Below, piece by piece: positions 22,758 to 60,750 of a DNA stretch of 64,000 nt. The DNA is from Glandiceps talaboti (taxonomy: Eukaryota > Hemichordata > Enteropneusta > Spengelidae): positions 15,640,322-15,704,321 of the forward strand of contig NC_135570.1 in NCBI RefSeq assembly GCF_964340395.1. Reading direction: 5' to 3'. The notes under the pieces are model-generated. The model saw nothing but the letters and a program-made list of their open reading frames with translations, was not told the DNA's origin and made no database searches. Made by a program: the position numbers and the translations under genes. Position 1 is the stretch's first letter, and each line of letters starts with the position of its first letter.

Positions 22758-24205
22758 TGTTATGCATATTTCACCTTATGGCTACATGTATATGTATATT
22801 TCACCTTATGGCTACATGTATATGCATATTTCACCTCATGGCTACATGTATATGTATATTTCACCTTATGGCTACATGTATATGCATATTTCACCTTATG
22901 GCTACATGTATATGCATATTTCACCTTATGGCTACATGTATATGCATATTTCACCTCATGGCTACATGTATATGTATATTTCACCTTATGGCTACATGTA
23001 TATGCATATTTCACCTTATGGCTACATGTATATGCATATTTCACCTTATGGCTACATGTATATGTATATTTCACCTCATGGCTACATGTATATGTATATT
23101 TCACCTCATGGCTACATGTATATGTATATTTCACCTTATGGCTACATGTATATGCATATTTCACCTTATGGCTACATGTATATGTATATTTCACCTCATG
23201 GCTACATGTATATGTATATTTCACCTTATGGCTACATGTATATGCATATTTCACCTTATGGCTACATGTATATGCATATTTCACCTTATGGCTACATGTA
23301 TATGCATATTTCACCTTATGGCTACATGTATATGCATATTTCACCTTATGGCTACATGTATATGCATATTTCACCTCATGGCTACATGTATATGCATATT
23401 TCACCTCATGGCTACATGTATATGCATATTTCACCTTATGGCTACATGTATATGCATATTTCACCTCATGGCTACATGTATATGCATATTTCACCTTATG
23501 GCTACATGTATATGCATATTTCACCTCATGGCTACATGTATATGCATATTTCACCTTAAGGCTACATGTATATGTATATTTCACCTTATGGCTACATGTA
23601 TATGCATATTTCACCTTATGGCTACATGTATATGCATATTTCACCTCATGGCTACATGTATATGCATATTTCACCTTATGGCTACATGTATATGCATATT
23701 TCACCTCATGGCTACATGTATATGCATATTTCACCTTAAGGCTACATGTATATGTATATTTCACCTTATGGCTACATGTATATGCATATTTCACCTTATG
23801 GCTACATGTACATGCATATTTCACCTTATGGCTACATGTATATGCATATTTCACCTTATGGCTACATGTATATGCATATTTCACCTTATGGCTACATGTA
23901 TATGCATATTTCACCTTATGGCTACATGTATATGCATATTTCACCTTATGGCTACATGTATATGCATATTTCACCTTATGGCTACATGTATATGCATATT
24001 TCACCTTATGGCTACATGTATATGCATATTTCACCTTATGGCTACATGTATATGCATATTTCACCTTATGGCTACATGTATATGCATATTTCACCTTATG
24101 GCTACATGTATATGCATATTTCACCTTATGGCTACATGTATATGCATATTTCACATTATGGCTACATGTATATGTATATTTCACCTTATGGCTACATGTA
24201 TATAT
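22758..24205. repeat. Minisatellite, 30-bp unit, about 48 copies
   Basis: Unit contains ATTTCACCTTATGGCTACAT and GTATATGCAT. Three variable sites (TTATG/TCATG, GCATATT/GTATATT, rare TTAAG) mark the units. The rare TTAAG variant occurs at 23557 and again 180 bp later with the same neighbours, indicating a six-unit duplication. Several frames on both strands are free of stops, including a 554-codon one, but composition and periodicity show satellite DNA. Confidence 0.97.
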
Positions 24206-25060
24206 CTACCACCAAAAACCCTAGTGAGTCTGATCAAAACCCTAAAATATATACAGGATATATATTGGTATACAAACAATAGTCTTATTTCTGTATAGAA
24301 AATAAAAATATCTCTTCCTCTCTGCAATTATTTGACAGTGTGCTTGTTATGACATCATATGACTCGAATACTGAGATCATATCTTAAAGTAACTGTATAA
24401 ACTTTTACTTCACCTACCTAATATTTTTCTGTTTCATTGATAGATAATTAAGAAGTTGCTGTCATAATTATCATAGCAATTAAAAGCCTTGTGTAACAAT
24501 TAACATGCATAGTTTCATTTTAATAGTCATGTAAATCCTATATTTGGAAGTATTCCATATATAGCACACATTACTTACACTAGTGCACATGCATACTAGT
24601 GGTATTCACACTGCAGTGCAATACTAAAAACATTATTGCATACCTGCATGCAAATGATATGCAAATTAGGACTTGACCGTTTGTTCTATATGAAAGCATG
24701 TGATCACAAAGTGTCATTTTAACAGAAATATCTCACTATGCTTGTGAAAGTTCTGCCACAGGGAACATTGCAGGCACTCATGCAAATACCCCGAGTATAT
24801 AACACTTGCACTCTCACGTCATGGGGTTCTGTCATATTATCACTTTGAATACATACTTTGTGCTAATGTATACATTTTGGATTTCCTATGTAAAACATTT
24901 GACACTATCTACATCACAAAGTCAGCATTACACCGTAGTGATATTCAGTTTATAGTTATCCCATAACTGTTCCATTATTCCTTGGGTAATACTTTCCTTT
25001 TGCATGCATATTTCACCTACATACAGTAACAATCATTCCACTGTTGCTGCCACCTGCATC

Positions 25061-50179
<25,119 letters not shown>

Positions 50180-50196
50180 TTTGAAATGAAGAAAAG

Positions 50197-50204
50197 TCAT
50201 GTGA
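50197..50204 (-). promoter_or_regulatory. M-box/CLEAR-like motif at HGSNAT start
   Basis: TCATGTGA within GTCATGTGAT, 18 bp upstream of the HGSNAT ATG; the core is palindrome-like. MiT/TFE factors (TFEB, MITF) bind this core, and lysosomal genes including HGSNAT are known targets of such factors in vertebrates. Function here is inferred from sequence and position. Confidence 0.45.
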
Positions 50205-50913
50205 TTGTTTTCCCGTGTTACACTGCGCGTTTCACTTGCCACTCCCCCACCCGTCCCGGGCCAATCCGCTCAGATGCTAGAAGGTCCTACCACGATCCAT
50301 GGCCTATACTCTCGCAGTACATATATAGTAGTACGCGAGTAACTGCCAGGAAGAGTATCATTAAACACAATGTCCTCATAGGAGTGGTAACTGGGTAACT
50401 TATAGTACGCCCCCAAGCTGATTAAAATCCGATGTCGGTCAGTATAAAGGAACAAAGCACAGGTGCAGGCTAGGTACAGGTCAGGTCAGGTCAGGTATAG
50501 ATTTAAATTTTTTTTATTCACATTCACATTCCGATCCAAAGGGCCATCATTTGTTTTGTTTGCAATATATATATTGGTTTTCATTGCAAATTTCATAAAT
50601 GCAAATTCGACAATGTAAGAACTCAAATATGTTCACATTCTGTTGAAAACGTCTATCATACATACTCAGAACTGCTCAAACAATTTCTCTCTTGACAACC
50701 ATTACAGCAATGTTAATGACTGCTCAAACGGTCCATCACATTTAGATGTGTTTAGCGTGTGTAGTAGGCAAAGTAGAAATCGAATTTAAAGCCTATTTGT
50801 TAGTAATGTTACATTGCATAGAAAAGAAATGAGTTTAAATGGTAGATGCACACCCAATGATGGAAATCCACAGTTATGAAGCATTGAATGTACCGTACCA
50901 TCACCTGATCTGA

Positions 50914-51185
50914 TTTTTTGTACTAACTTATTCTACTGATACGTGTCTAATTCACCTGTCAGAATATATCAAAAAGATAAATGATAAAGGGAACCTCACC
51001 AGTATGGTTATGTTAGATCTCCAAAAGGCCTTCGATACGGCACATCATGATATATTATATGTATTAACTAAACTTAAATATTTATCTAAATGAAATATTA
51101 GTACAGTGATTCAAATCGTATCTAACTTGTAGGTCACAAGTCGTTGATGTTGATGGTGTTCAATCTGGATCGAAAATAACCTGGT
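50914..51185 (+). pseudogene. Non-LTR retrotransposon reverse transcriptase fragment
   Basis: Reads in one frame to VMLDLQKAFDTAHHDIL, the palm motif of LINE reverse transcriptases (CR1/Jockey-like), with a preceding STDTCLIHLSEYI. A stop at 51091-51093 and a frame change follow, after which FKSYLTCRSQVVDVDGV resumes the family pattern. There is no catalytic YADD block and no endonuclease. It is a short dead 5'-truncated remnant. Confidence 0.8.
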
Positions 51186-52689
51186 ATGACAACAAACTGA
51201 AAATCTACACCAAAATATAATGATGGATTCACATCTTTGGATCTGAATGTGAATCCCCAAAAATATTAAGTCGATACCTTGCCTGGCCTGACCTGAAACC
51301 TGCATATTGTACCGATCGGGACTGCAGTCAGAATTTACGACAGGGTTGCCTTGGAAAAAATTGGGGGCCATTAACAAATTGAGTGTTCGTGGGGGGGGGG
51401 GGGGGGGTTTGAAAATTCTGATGGTCATGCTCATGATTTGAGCCAAATTAAACTTCAGGAGCGGTCCTTTACCAAGTAAATTAAAAATTTCAATTATTTC
51501 TAAAACCTGAGTTGGGTAATCTAGTAGGACCGTATTGTGTACTACGTACATTATCTTCATACTACTCCATCTAGTAACAGACATTAATTTTGTCTGTGGT
51601 CTAGTCAATCCCGTTATGCAAGGCGTTAATTGTGGTTCAACTCCACATCGGGCGAAGCGCAAACAGCACAATTGTCAGTAGTAATCCATCACAAATATTG
51701 ACAGGCTGTAATCAATCATTGCTCATTAATATTCATTTGGTACAACTGTTTCAGTTTTGACTATGATACGCAAATGTTCAACCAGGACTCCACCTTCAGT
51801 CTGCTTAATGTTGTTAAATAGTATAAGATCTACCCTCATTTTCTAACCTATACTTTCATCATAAAAAATGAGGGTAGGTATATACTATAAAAAAATATAC
51901 ATGAAATGTATGTACTGAAAATATACACAATAAAATTTGGGGGTCCCTGAATTAGTTAAAAAGTTAGGATAGCTCAAAGTCGACACACTTTTGGAAACTT
52001 CACATGATTTTTAGTTTCAAATATGTTTGGCAGACATAGCCAGTAGTTAATAATCCTACACAACCTATTTTTTTCATATGATGTCAAAGGGTGTTTCATT
52101 AATGCATTTTATGAAATTTTGATATCATACCTTATTTCCCCGAGCAGTTTATACGTGTTTTTCTTTCTCATTTTAATCCTACATTGATTTATTTCTAGGT
52201 AATGTAATCAGTGGTAAACAGTGTACTACCATTTGTCGGATCAGAGGATGTTTACACTCACGGCATAATGCGTTAATTTACCTAAATAGTGAGTTTGTTC
52301 ACAGTGGTTTGTTCTAGCAAGCTACTAATTAATGCAAAGCTGATAAACTCAGATAAGACATTGTTATCAGGTAGGAAATAGAAAAAAAAACAGTGAGAGG
52401 AAACAGTATTTAAAACTGTATTTGAAATATACAGAAAATAATATTATAAATCCGGAAAATCGCAAGTACAAAATTGATTATTTGTCCTTTACCCTGTGCT
52501 TAAACTTAAATCACGTGGGGACTCGACAACGTCATCGTGTTAATATGAACACAGAACACACAGCACAGAATTCTGTGCGAGAGTAATAGGATAACGATTG
52601 ACCAGACAGCACAGAATACGGTCCTTCAGGAATTTGACTAGAATTCGGTGACAGCAGCATGCCGAATTAATGCATTGTGTATGTACATT

Positions 52690-53085
<396 letters not shown>

Positions 53086-53644
53086 CCTACTTTTATTTGA
53101 GTGATTTTTACCCATTTTAGCAATCTCTAGATTTTTAGGAAATATAGTGACCCCCACTTTTTTTTGACATTTGAATTCATTAGTATAATATATTATATAC
53201 ACCCACAACAATGGCCATATAGGTGACGGGACTGGATTTTTATTCTATAAAACAATGGCTCCCAACTTGAAAAATCAATTTGATATAACACAACATAGAT
53301 CAAGTCTGTATTTGTAATTCAATACATTGCAAAATGCTACAAAAAATATTGTGTGTAAGAAGTTTGTTATTATATAGCAAAGATTAATAAATGTGTAAAC
53401 TAATGGTATTGTATAATAACAAACATTTTACACATCTGTCAATATTTTGCTATGTATTTTATTTTGTTGTTCACTCATTTTTTATAGTTTCTAGAAATAA
53501 AGCATTATTTTTTGTTTCACATTGATTGTTGAGGTAGGAAGCCATGATAAAATTATTCCATAAATTAAAAATCCAAAATAAATTCCTAATCTTCATCAAC
53601 ATGGCCATCCTTGAATAGAATATTACCTCACAGTGTGCACTTAT

Positions 53645-53711
53645 GCATGTATGTATGCATGATTGTATGCATGTATGTATGTATGTATGTATGTATGTAT
53701 GTATGTATGTA
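53645..53711. repeat. (ATGT)n microsatellite
   Basis: Lies 38 bp before repeat family C copy 2, as a tetranucleotide tract also precedes copy 1. Confidence 0.92.
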
Positions 53712-53748
53712 GTATGTAGAAAAAAGAAATGCACAAGGAACTAATAAA

Positions 53749-53855
53749 CCAGTCCGTATATATAGCTGTTAAATCCGACGCTTCGAATAAATATAGGAAA
53801 AATTGGTGAGACACAGAAATGCCAGGTCAAAACCCGAACATTTCTAAATATAATG
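53749..53855. repeat. Dispersed repeat family C, copy 2
   Basis: Starts CCAGTCCGTATATATAGCTG. It matches 32007-32121 apart from a ~14-bp deletion and a few substitutions. Confidence 0.88.
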
Positions 53856-53890
53856 GAACAAAACCGCGCGTGATATATAAAGGTGCACGT

Positions 53891-55042
53891 CCAACTCGGC
53901 CCATTTCTAACTCGGCTCACCAACTCGGCCCACCGTCTGCCAACTCGGCCCACTCTCTGTCAACTCGGCCCACTCTCTGCCAACTTCACTATAGATATTT
54001 AGTCCGCTATTCGTCAATTCGTAAATAGTCAAGATGTACAACTCGCGACGTGATTGTAACTTCAAAACTGAAACACTTTGAAATAAATGATTGTGTTTAT
54101 TACTAACGTATCGCCCACTTCGACACAACATGCACTCTAAAATGCGTTGATCTTTTTTTTATTAATCGTTGGGAAGACGACTGTTGAAATTAAAGTATTT
54201 CGTGAAACTTGGCCTGTCCATGGAAGTACAAGGCGCTTTTACTTCCATGGTTTGTTGGAACTATTAAAAGTTAGCAACGATCGGCGACACGCGTAGGCTG
54301 TTATAGCAGACCCCCGTATCGAGTAGCTACATGTTGAATGAGAAACGATCAAGCGTAGTGTGTCAAATTATTTTGGAATTATGTTGTTTCGGTTTGTTTG
54401 ATGGAGACATTTCAATATGCTTTTATCTCGTAGAAAATAAATAAAGGTTTATAACTATTCATATAACATTGGTGGTAAAGTTAATTTATTGTTTTTTCTT
54501 TAAAGTGTCAAGTTGTTGAATAACTTTGACCATTTGCAAATGGTGTCAAAAGGCAAACGAACTGTCCGGTGTGCCGACTAATCTACGGATGATTGACAGG
54601 CTTCGGTCGAGTCATCTGTATGCATGAGGACAAACTGTAAGACTAAGTAAAGGCAATTATTCTGGAGGGAGAATGGTAAGCCTGAGATAGGAATGCACTA
54701 GTACTGCAAATCTTCAACTTTAACCTTCGATCACGGTCACTGTTGAGTGACCTTGCTTCCATGTGTGGCATATACGACAGACACACCCCTTCAGTAAATT
54801 CATGTGATCTACATTGTATATGTACTAGTATGTCAATCCATAGTGTCTTTACAAGTAGTAGTATACCGATGTCAGTGCTTGGAGCAAAGGATTTTTTCTC
54901 TGATTATATGAATATTACTAGTATTTGATATTATCGTCATCGACTCAAGACCTTGGCTTTAAATGACACAAACTTTTTCGTCATGACGTGCGTGGGCCGA
55001 GTTGGCATGTGAATGGGCCGAGTTGGCAATGGGCCGAGTTGG
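53891..55042. mobile_element. 1.15-kb element with inverted CAACTCGGCCCA repeats
   Basis: The left end has five CAACTCGGCCCA-type units (one is TAACTCGGCTCA) within 95 bp. The right end has three TGGGCCGAGTTGG units in inverse orientation. The outermost arms match over about 25 bp (CCAACTCGGCCCATT then AACTCGGC). The interior has no recognised transposase. Terminal plus subterminal repeats suggest a non-autonomous DNA transposon. No convincing target duplication was found. Confidence 0.6.
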
Positions 55043-55489
55043 TCCTACCCTGCATACGATGGTGGCGATTCACCAACAGAATACGGAGGCACTATGGGCA
55101 AAATAGGACATCACAATAGCGATATGTGAATATTGAAAAAAATGCATCAATGACGTAATTGTGATAATTATATCAAATGTAAATACTTCATAACATTACT
55201 AACAACCCAACCCGATCATCACTTAGTGTGCATGTACTGGTTTCCACACCGTCACCGCAAGGATTACAATATCGAATTGGAACTACATGTACATTGTATG
55301 TGTATATGGGTACAACAATATTGACCAACAAATTCACATCCCTGAAAACTTACACAATCCGTGCAAACAAAAATATTAATATTAATGTATGATACATAGT
55401 TCAACGTTGAATCTAAGGGACCAGTCAGTTTCTTCGGCCTAGGGGGGACCGGTGGATTTGGAGGGGGGTCACAATCTTCTTCTTCAAAA

Positions 55490-55770
55490 CTAGTGGGCAT
55501 ATTTAGCTGAAATTTGGTAGGAGGTACTTGGAGATACCCAGTTCTGATTATGTTCAAGACAATTTGACCAAGTCATAAATATGCAAGTTAGGTCAAAATT
55601 TGTGTTTTTTTGTTAAACCAATCTTCTTCTCAAGAACTACTGGGTCTATGAAGCTGAAACTTAGTATGGAGGTGTCTTATAATACTAGGATGTAGTTTTG
55701 TTCATAAGAATACGACCGGGTCATAAATATGCAAATAAGTACAAATTTGATTATTTTTGGGGGGGTAAAA
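55490..55770. repeat. Diverged direct pair, ~145-bp unit
   Basis: Two copies share AAGCTGAAA/TAGCTGAAA, TTGGTAGGAGGT/TTAGTATGGAGGT, GTTCAAGAC/GTTCATAAG, and GTCATAAATATGCAA. Interspersed-repeat character. The Pro-rich open frame on the minus strand here is not a recognised protein. Confidence 0.6.
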
Positions 55771-56475
55771 ATGCTTTTAAAATGCACAGTTCTAAGTTTG
55801 TTCAAGACTTAGTTCAATGAAGTATTTTGAGCTGTCAAAATATTGCTTGTAGTTGTAACTTTTATGATTTCTTAATCTGCCATTCAGCTCTTAATGATGT
55901 ACCAAAGGAAGTAGCAAACATCTGTGCATAAACTTAGCTTGGATTAAGAGTTTTGCAGGGATTTTGATCCAGACATTGTGCAGTTGTAATATGTAGTCAA
56001 CTGTGCTACATTTCCTGCACTCAGGACTTGCATTTAAATATTCAATCTCATAGTTAACCTGAATGGGGCTGTTTCAGCACTAGAAATAACAGCAGAGCTC
56101 TATTAACCAACAGGTCACTTGTTTATCCATGCTTAGATTTTAATGTTCATGTGCTACAAAAAAAAACTAAGCACAATATAATAAATGTAATAAAAGATAT
56201 TAGAATGGCGTTATTGCTTAGTGTAGCAGATCGTCTTGCAGACTCTTTATTAAAACACAGCAGGGTGTCAGATAGACAAGCCTCATAGGCCATCCACTTT
56301 ACAGTGCAGATGGTGATTACCCATTTGTCTCGCCCCATCTGTGTGGCATTGAGTCAATTTGAGTGAGTACCGATGAAATTTACTAAACTGAATAATTCAG
56401 TGCAAATCATGACTCTTAGATGTGTAACATGCAGCTTAATTGGGTTCCTTCAATATATTGTTCATTTATTTATAG

Positions 56476-56529
56476 GTAATTATCATCGGGACTGTGGGGT
56501 TTGTCTATCTGATATTCTGCAGTAATTGA
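56476..56529 (+). CDS. Possible terminal exon of a small membrane protein
   Basis: After an acceptor-like TTTATAG, a 17-codon frame reads VIIIGTVGFVYLIFCSN and stops. It would make a C-terminal TM helix. No upstream partner exon or family was recognised, and chance is a good alternative. Confidence 0.12.
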   Translation, partial: VIIIGTVGFVYLIFCSN

Positions 56530-57786
56530 TACAGTCCTCAAGATGATCTGCTACTCTAAGGGATACTGCATGTCATCTAATCTCTTCGCCAAATAGAGAC
56601 ATTCCCAGCTGGTTTTCTTATGTATGTTGCAAACTCTGTATGTAAAGATTTAATGCGTTAGCAATAATTTTGGCCAGAGTGTAGTCTTTACAACAGCCAA
56701 AAATAGTATTGTGCGTTGCTGCAACAAGCCACTAAATGTTTCGATATGGATCACATTTGATAGACCTTGTTCTGTGGTCTTGAGAATTGTGAGTTTCTGT
56801 GACTTCATTATTGAAGCTAACATTGCCGTTGAAAAAAATATTTTTCTGTTGAAAGAAGATACTTACCTTTTATACATTAGGACTATTTCTCCATTTCCCC
56901 TGTTGACCCGGAGATCAAAAGATTTGACACCTTGACCTCCCCTATTCGCCCACATGGTATCGTCCTACGCGCATGCGTACTATATCCCCAGTTTATTTCT
57001 CTGGGTTGCAGTGAAAGCAGTGCATAGAGGGCGCACTACCGTTTGAACTGCAACAAGCACATGTTTTATCGCTCTGAAGAAAACTCACAAATTCAGTGCT
57101 TTTCCAGATCGCCGCATTTTCTCCCCTGTTCGCCCCATTTGACCAAGTTTTACCGTCAGATTTCGGAGTTTTTGAGTTATCAGGAAGTAGTTAAGTCAGC
57201 ATTTATTGTTTCCCTTGTTCTTTTAACCGTTAACCCTTTTGAGTTACGGTATTGTGTTGTATGCTACTTGTACTAAGGTCACTCTTAGCTGGTAGTGTAT
57301 TTTCCTAACTTCTAGTTGTTTACATGTGTTTTCCATATAGGATCGCTCGCATAGTGTGTGTTGGACTGCATCTAAGCTAGTTTTTTCGTGGTTCCAACCT
57401 CATACCTGTTGTCTTGACTGTGTCATGGTTGCGTAGTAGCGACTACTGCCTTTAGTATTGCCACAAGTAGTGTCGCAAGTTTGTTATAGGCGTTTTCATT
57501 TTCATCGAGCAGTCACCGTAAGTCGGGGCATTGCCTGGTGTTCTCAGTGTTACTGTAAGAGTATCTTTGATTAAATCTAAGTCAAGTTTTTAATACAGGC
57601 CAAACCTTTTTACGGTTTAATTCTCGTTCAGGTTCAGAGTGGGTTGTTCGCGCCCATTGTGCTTACCAACGCTACCTTTTTGGGCGGGCAGTTTTTGCAA
57701 CATTGTATATTCTTCCTTTTAGGCGGGAAGTGTTGCGGTTGTAGCGAAATCAAAAGAAAGGGGTATACTTCTTGAAAAAATCCGTA

Positions 57787-58824
57787 ATGAGGGAAATTTC
57801 AACCACAATAAGAAAGTTTGGAAAACAGGGCAGTGCTAGGGAATTGCAGGAGATCCCCCATATTGGCCCTAGATCAGCGGAGGCCATCATCCAGCTAAGG
57901 GAGGTATATGGGAATATTACAATAGACCATTTAAAGGAGATCCCCTTTTTAAGGCTAACCCCTGATTTTTACGCCATGGTGGATTTCACCCCATATCACC
58001 TAATAGATAGGTCCCCTGGCCCTAGCGCGAGAAAGACAACAACTAAACATTCGGTTAGTGTTACTCGCACACCATCAAGCCCCGTTGGGAAGATGACTCC
58101 AAAAACACATGAGTTAATAACCAACGTAGATAAACTCCTAAAAGAACGGGAATGTAAGCGCTTGATGGAACGCAGACAGCAGCCATTGTTGATAAAACCG
58201 TCTATGCCTGGTGACTCTTGGCATCAAGAGATAGTGAGACCAAAAGTGAACATCTCTGCCGGTGGCGCGCTACGAACAAAAACACACACAAAATATGACC
58301 CGTGTTTGTCTCTTCCTTTGCTGACACCACACACACTGAAACACAGCGCGCCGGTCGGCAGGACTACTTTTAGCCCACCATTGACGACCACTCAGCCGAC
58401 ACTACCGCGTACCACCTACCTTCAAGGACCACCAATCACGCCGCCGAAGACTGAACCATCAACACCACCAAGGGTAACATGGTCGTACAATATGCCTCAG
58501 GGACACTCCACTCAGATGGAGTCCCTCGTTGACATAGGTGCCTCCATGCTCCCAGAGGAAAGGATGAAGATGGCGCGTACCGCAGCGTGGGCGCGAGACA
58601 ACCATTCGCAATATGATCGCCAGTTGGACAAACCGCCCAGGGACCGGCTCGCCTTGACGAGACCGCCCTCGGGTGCTGATCCTTCTGGATATCATCGCGT
58701 AAGGAGTGCATCGGTGATATCAAATCAGCTGTCAGACCTAGGGGAAGAACGGTTGTATAAGACATCTAGGGATAGGCCCACTTATGTGAGAGACAATACG
58801 ACCAAATATATACCCAAGATATAG
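57787..58824 (+). CDS. HhH-domain protein of the Gag/TatD element
   Basis: 345 codons from the first in-frame ATG (57787); the frame opens after a TAG upstream. Residues about 15-60 carry two helix-hairpin-helix units, with LQEIPHIGPRSAEAIIQLRE and then ITIDHLKEIPFLR, a fold that binds DNA non-specifically. The remainder is basic and Pro/Thr-rich, with a possible coiled segment at NVDKLLKERECKRLMERR. It ends at TAG (58822-58824) and the Gag linker continues in the next frame with no good ATG, so the two were probably one protein before a frameshift. Confidence 0.6.
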   Translation: MREISTTIRKFGKQGSARELQEIPHIGPRSAEAIIQLREVYGNITIDHLKEIPFLRLTPDFYAMVDFTPYHLIDRSPGPSARKTTTKHSVSVTRTPSSPVGKMTPKTHELITNVDKLLKERECKRLMERRQQPLLIKPSMPGDSWHQEIVRPKVNISAGGALRTKTHTKYDPCLSLPLLTPHTLKHSAPVGRTTFSPPLTTTQPTLPRTTYLQGPPITPPKTEPSTPPRVTWSYNMPQGHSTQMESLVDIGASMLPEERMKMARTAAWARDNHSQYDRQLDKPPRDRLALTRPPSGADPSGYHRVRSASVISNQLSDLGEERLYKTSRDRPTYVRDNTTKYIPKI

Positions 58825-60457
58825 TACCCCCATAGCTTTGGACACTACCATATTGCATGACAGGGACTCGTCCAATCAAACAACACCAACCCCCTTGGTG
58901 TCATGGCCAGAACCAAGGCCCAGTGACCAATCACTACACTCAGGACGACCCCTTGTCGCAGTTGGGTACACACCACAACCAACTAGGGCTGCCTATGGCA
59001 CTTATGATACCATACCAGGGGAAGCGGCTATACCACGAGATAGCTTTAGCAGTCCCCCATCAGTGCACAGAGGGTACCATATCGGCAACCAACCTTATGA
59101 GTTGGAGGTCCGCCCCTCTATACAAGCACAAGGGTACCACCCGGACCCATCCACTCGTTACCCCGACCAGTGGCAGTACCAAAGGGTAGACCAGCCACCA
59201 TATCAGCCTAGGCCAACCCAACCAAGGGACACCCATATGGCCCAGAATTGGGACTGGTACCACCGTGCCCCAACAAGACTAAGGTCACAGTTGGGAGGAG
59301 GTACAGAGAATCCAAACTATGAGGGTGAACATGCTAGCGTACTGAGGGATACCATCCCGAATGTCCCGCCGTACACCATCTCCACACTCCGTACTAGGGA
59401 GCGGGTACCAGGTCAACCACCAGACAACTATCGGGAAGTAGGAGGTACCTCCCCCAAACCACACCAGTACGGGTCTCGGGTGCAGGAGGAGGCTATTACA
59501 GTAGCAATTGGTACTCAAACCCTCCTCCCCAAACACACTACCACCCCCAGACAGCACCACCACATTTGGAAGTGTCATATTACCCACACCCACCCAGTGG
59601 GCAAGGCGAACTTCCATCAGGGCACTACCCCTCTTACAGACCCCCCACCTCTGGGGAACGACCCCCTCCCCCACCTGTGCCCCCAAAACAGAACTTCAAT
59701 CCTGGGCACCGACGTATGGGCTGGTCCCATACACCGGACCACCATAGACAGGATGAGGGACATAGACAATCGCAGGGCAACTGGATGCCAAAAACCCTGT
59801 ACTATAATGGGGAGGGCAAGTGAAAGCCTTACTTTTTTGAGGTTTACACGCTATGCCGACACAAAGGGATGGTCTTCAAATAAGAGAAAAGACCAACTCT
59901 GTTGGTGCCTTGATAAAAAGGCAGGGGAGTACTATGCCCTACTGGTGGAAAGAAATAGTAACATGCTGTACTCTGAACTTGTACGAAGAATGGCACAGAG
60001 GTTTGGACATGACGAGCTGCCCGAAACAGCCCAAATCGAGTTCAGCCAAGCTAGGCAACAACCCGATGAATCTTTAGAGCTGTGGGCAGATCGCATCCTA
60101 ACACTTGCTACCGAGGCCTACGGTGCCATTTCTGAACAATACCTGCACGACCAGGCAATACTTCGTTTTTGCCAGGGTTGCATCCACAAGGATGCCGGGC
60201 ACTCGGTAGCGACTCAAAAACCTGCAAGTCTTGAGGAAGCCTTAGCCAAAATTAAATGGCACAAGTTCAACACCCAGGCTATCTATGACAGAAATCCGAA
60301 ACAAGTTCAGTATACCAGCATGGACACAGACTACGAGGACACAGTCCATGTACAAGCCACCTCTACTCTACCAAACCACGTACCCCTGGCCCGAACAGCC
60401 CATGACAGACCAGACAGCAGTCTGGCCAGTGCTAACCGCTCAAATATTAATATATGA
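58825..60457 (+). pseudogene. Gag-like capsid region (frameshifted)
   Basis: A Pro/Tyr/Gln-rich linker in frame 2 switches to frame 1 at about 59485-59822 (SYYPHPPSGQGE to MPKTLYYNGEGK) and returns to frame 2 for the capsid part. That part reads RFTRYADTKGWSSNKRKDQL, CWCLDKKAGEYYALL, SELVRRMAQRFG and LELWADRILTLATEAYG, the usual Ty3-type Gag helices. No CCHC zinc knuckle was seen. The frame opens without an ATG and ends at TGA (60455-60457). The breaks are described as seen; no joined version is given. Confidence 0.75.
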
Positions 60458-60750
60458 TTAATTTAGAAATTTCTTTCTACCTAGATATTGTAACATAACA
60501 ATCGAAAATAATGTATAATGTCTCAATTCGGCGATTTCTGGAGTCTTTGTCCTCCCGGTTTTGATAGTTCCAAAACGTGCAAGTTTTGATACTTAAATGA
60601 TGACGTCATCACCAAATTTTGCATACAGAAAAACTTTTCACTAGCATTCAAAAGAATATTATGTAGTGAAGACTGGTGTTAATTTCATAGCGTTTTGGAG
60701 ATGCTATCTTACCTTTTAACCATATTATTGTTTTTATACACAATCACAGA
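60458..60750. other. AT-rich block inside the element
   Basis: About 290 bp of AT-rich sequence interrupting GC-rich coding DNA. It contains the palindrome TGATGACGTCATCA (about 60598-60611) and ends with an acceptor-like TACACAATCACAG. It may be an insertion (ACCG occurs on both sides) or an intron; no clear donor GTAAGT was found. Confidence 0.4.

Larger units (their letters stand above)
19879..25060. other. Intergenic region between convergent DAPP1 and HGSNAT
   Basis: The region holds the DAPP1 3'UTR, a CRE tandem, a copy of repeat family B, and two large satellites (21380-22278 and 22758-24205). I see no independent gene. The long open frames across the satellites come from repeat units of 45 and 30 bp that are multiples of three and lack stops. 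The HGSNAT 3'UTR must lie at the right-hand end (24206-25060); no TTTATT (AATAAA on the minus strand) was noted there. Confidence 0.7.

Noticed and set aside
22634-24298. 554-codon frame and long frames on the other strand
   Set aside because: All arise from the 30-bp satellite. Several frames are open at once, which a real gene would not show.
51111-51671. 186-codon minus-strand frame
   Set aside because: Overlaps the plus-strand LINE remnant and crosses a poly-G run read as poly-Pro; no domain recognised.
55264-55557. Pro-rich minus-strand frame
   Set aside because: Coincides with a dispersed repeat pair and a G-rich stretch.
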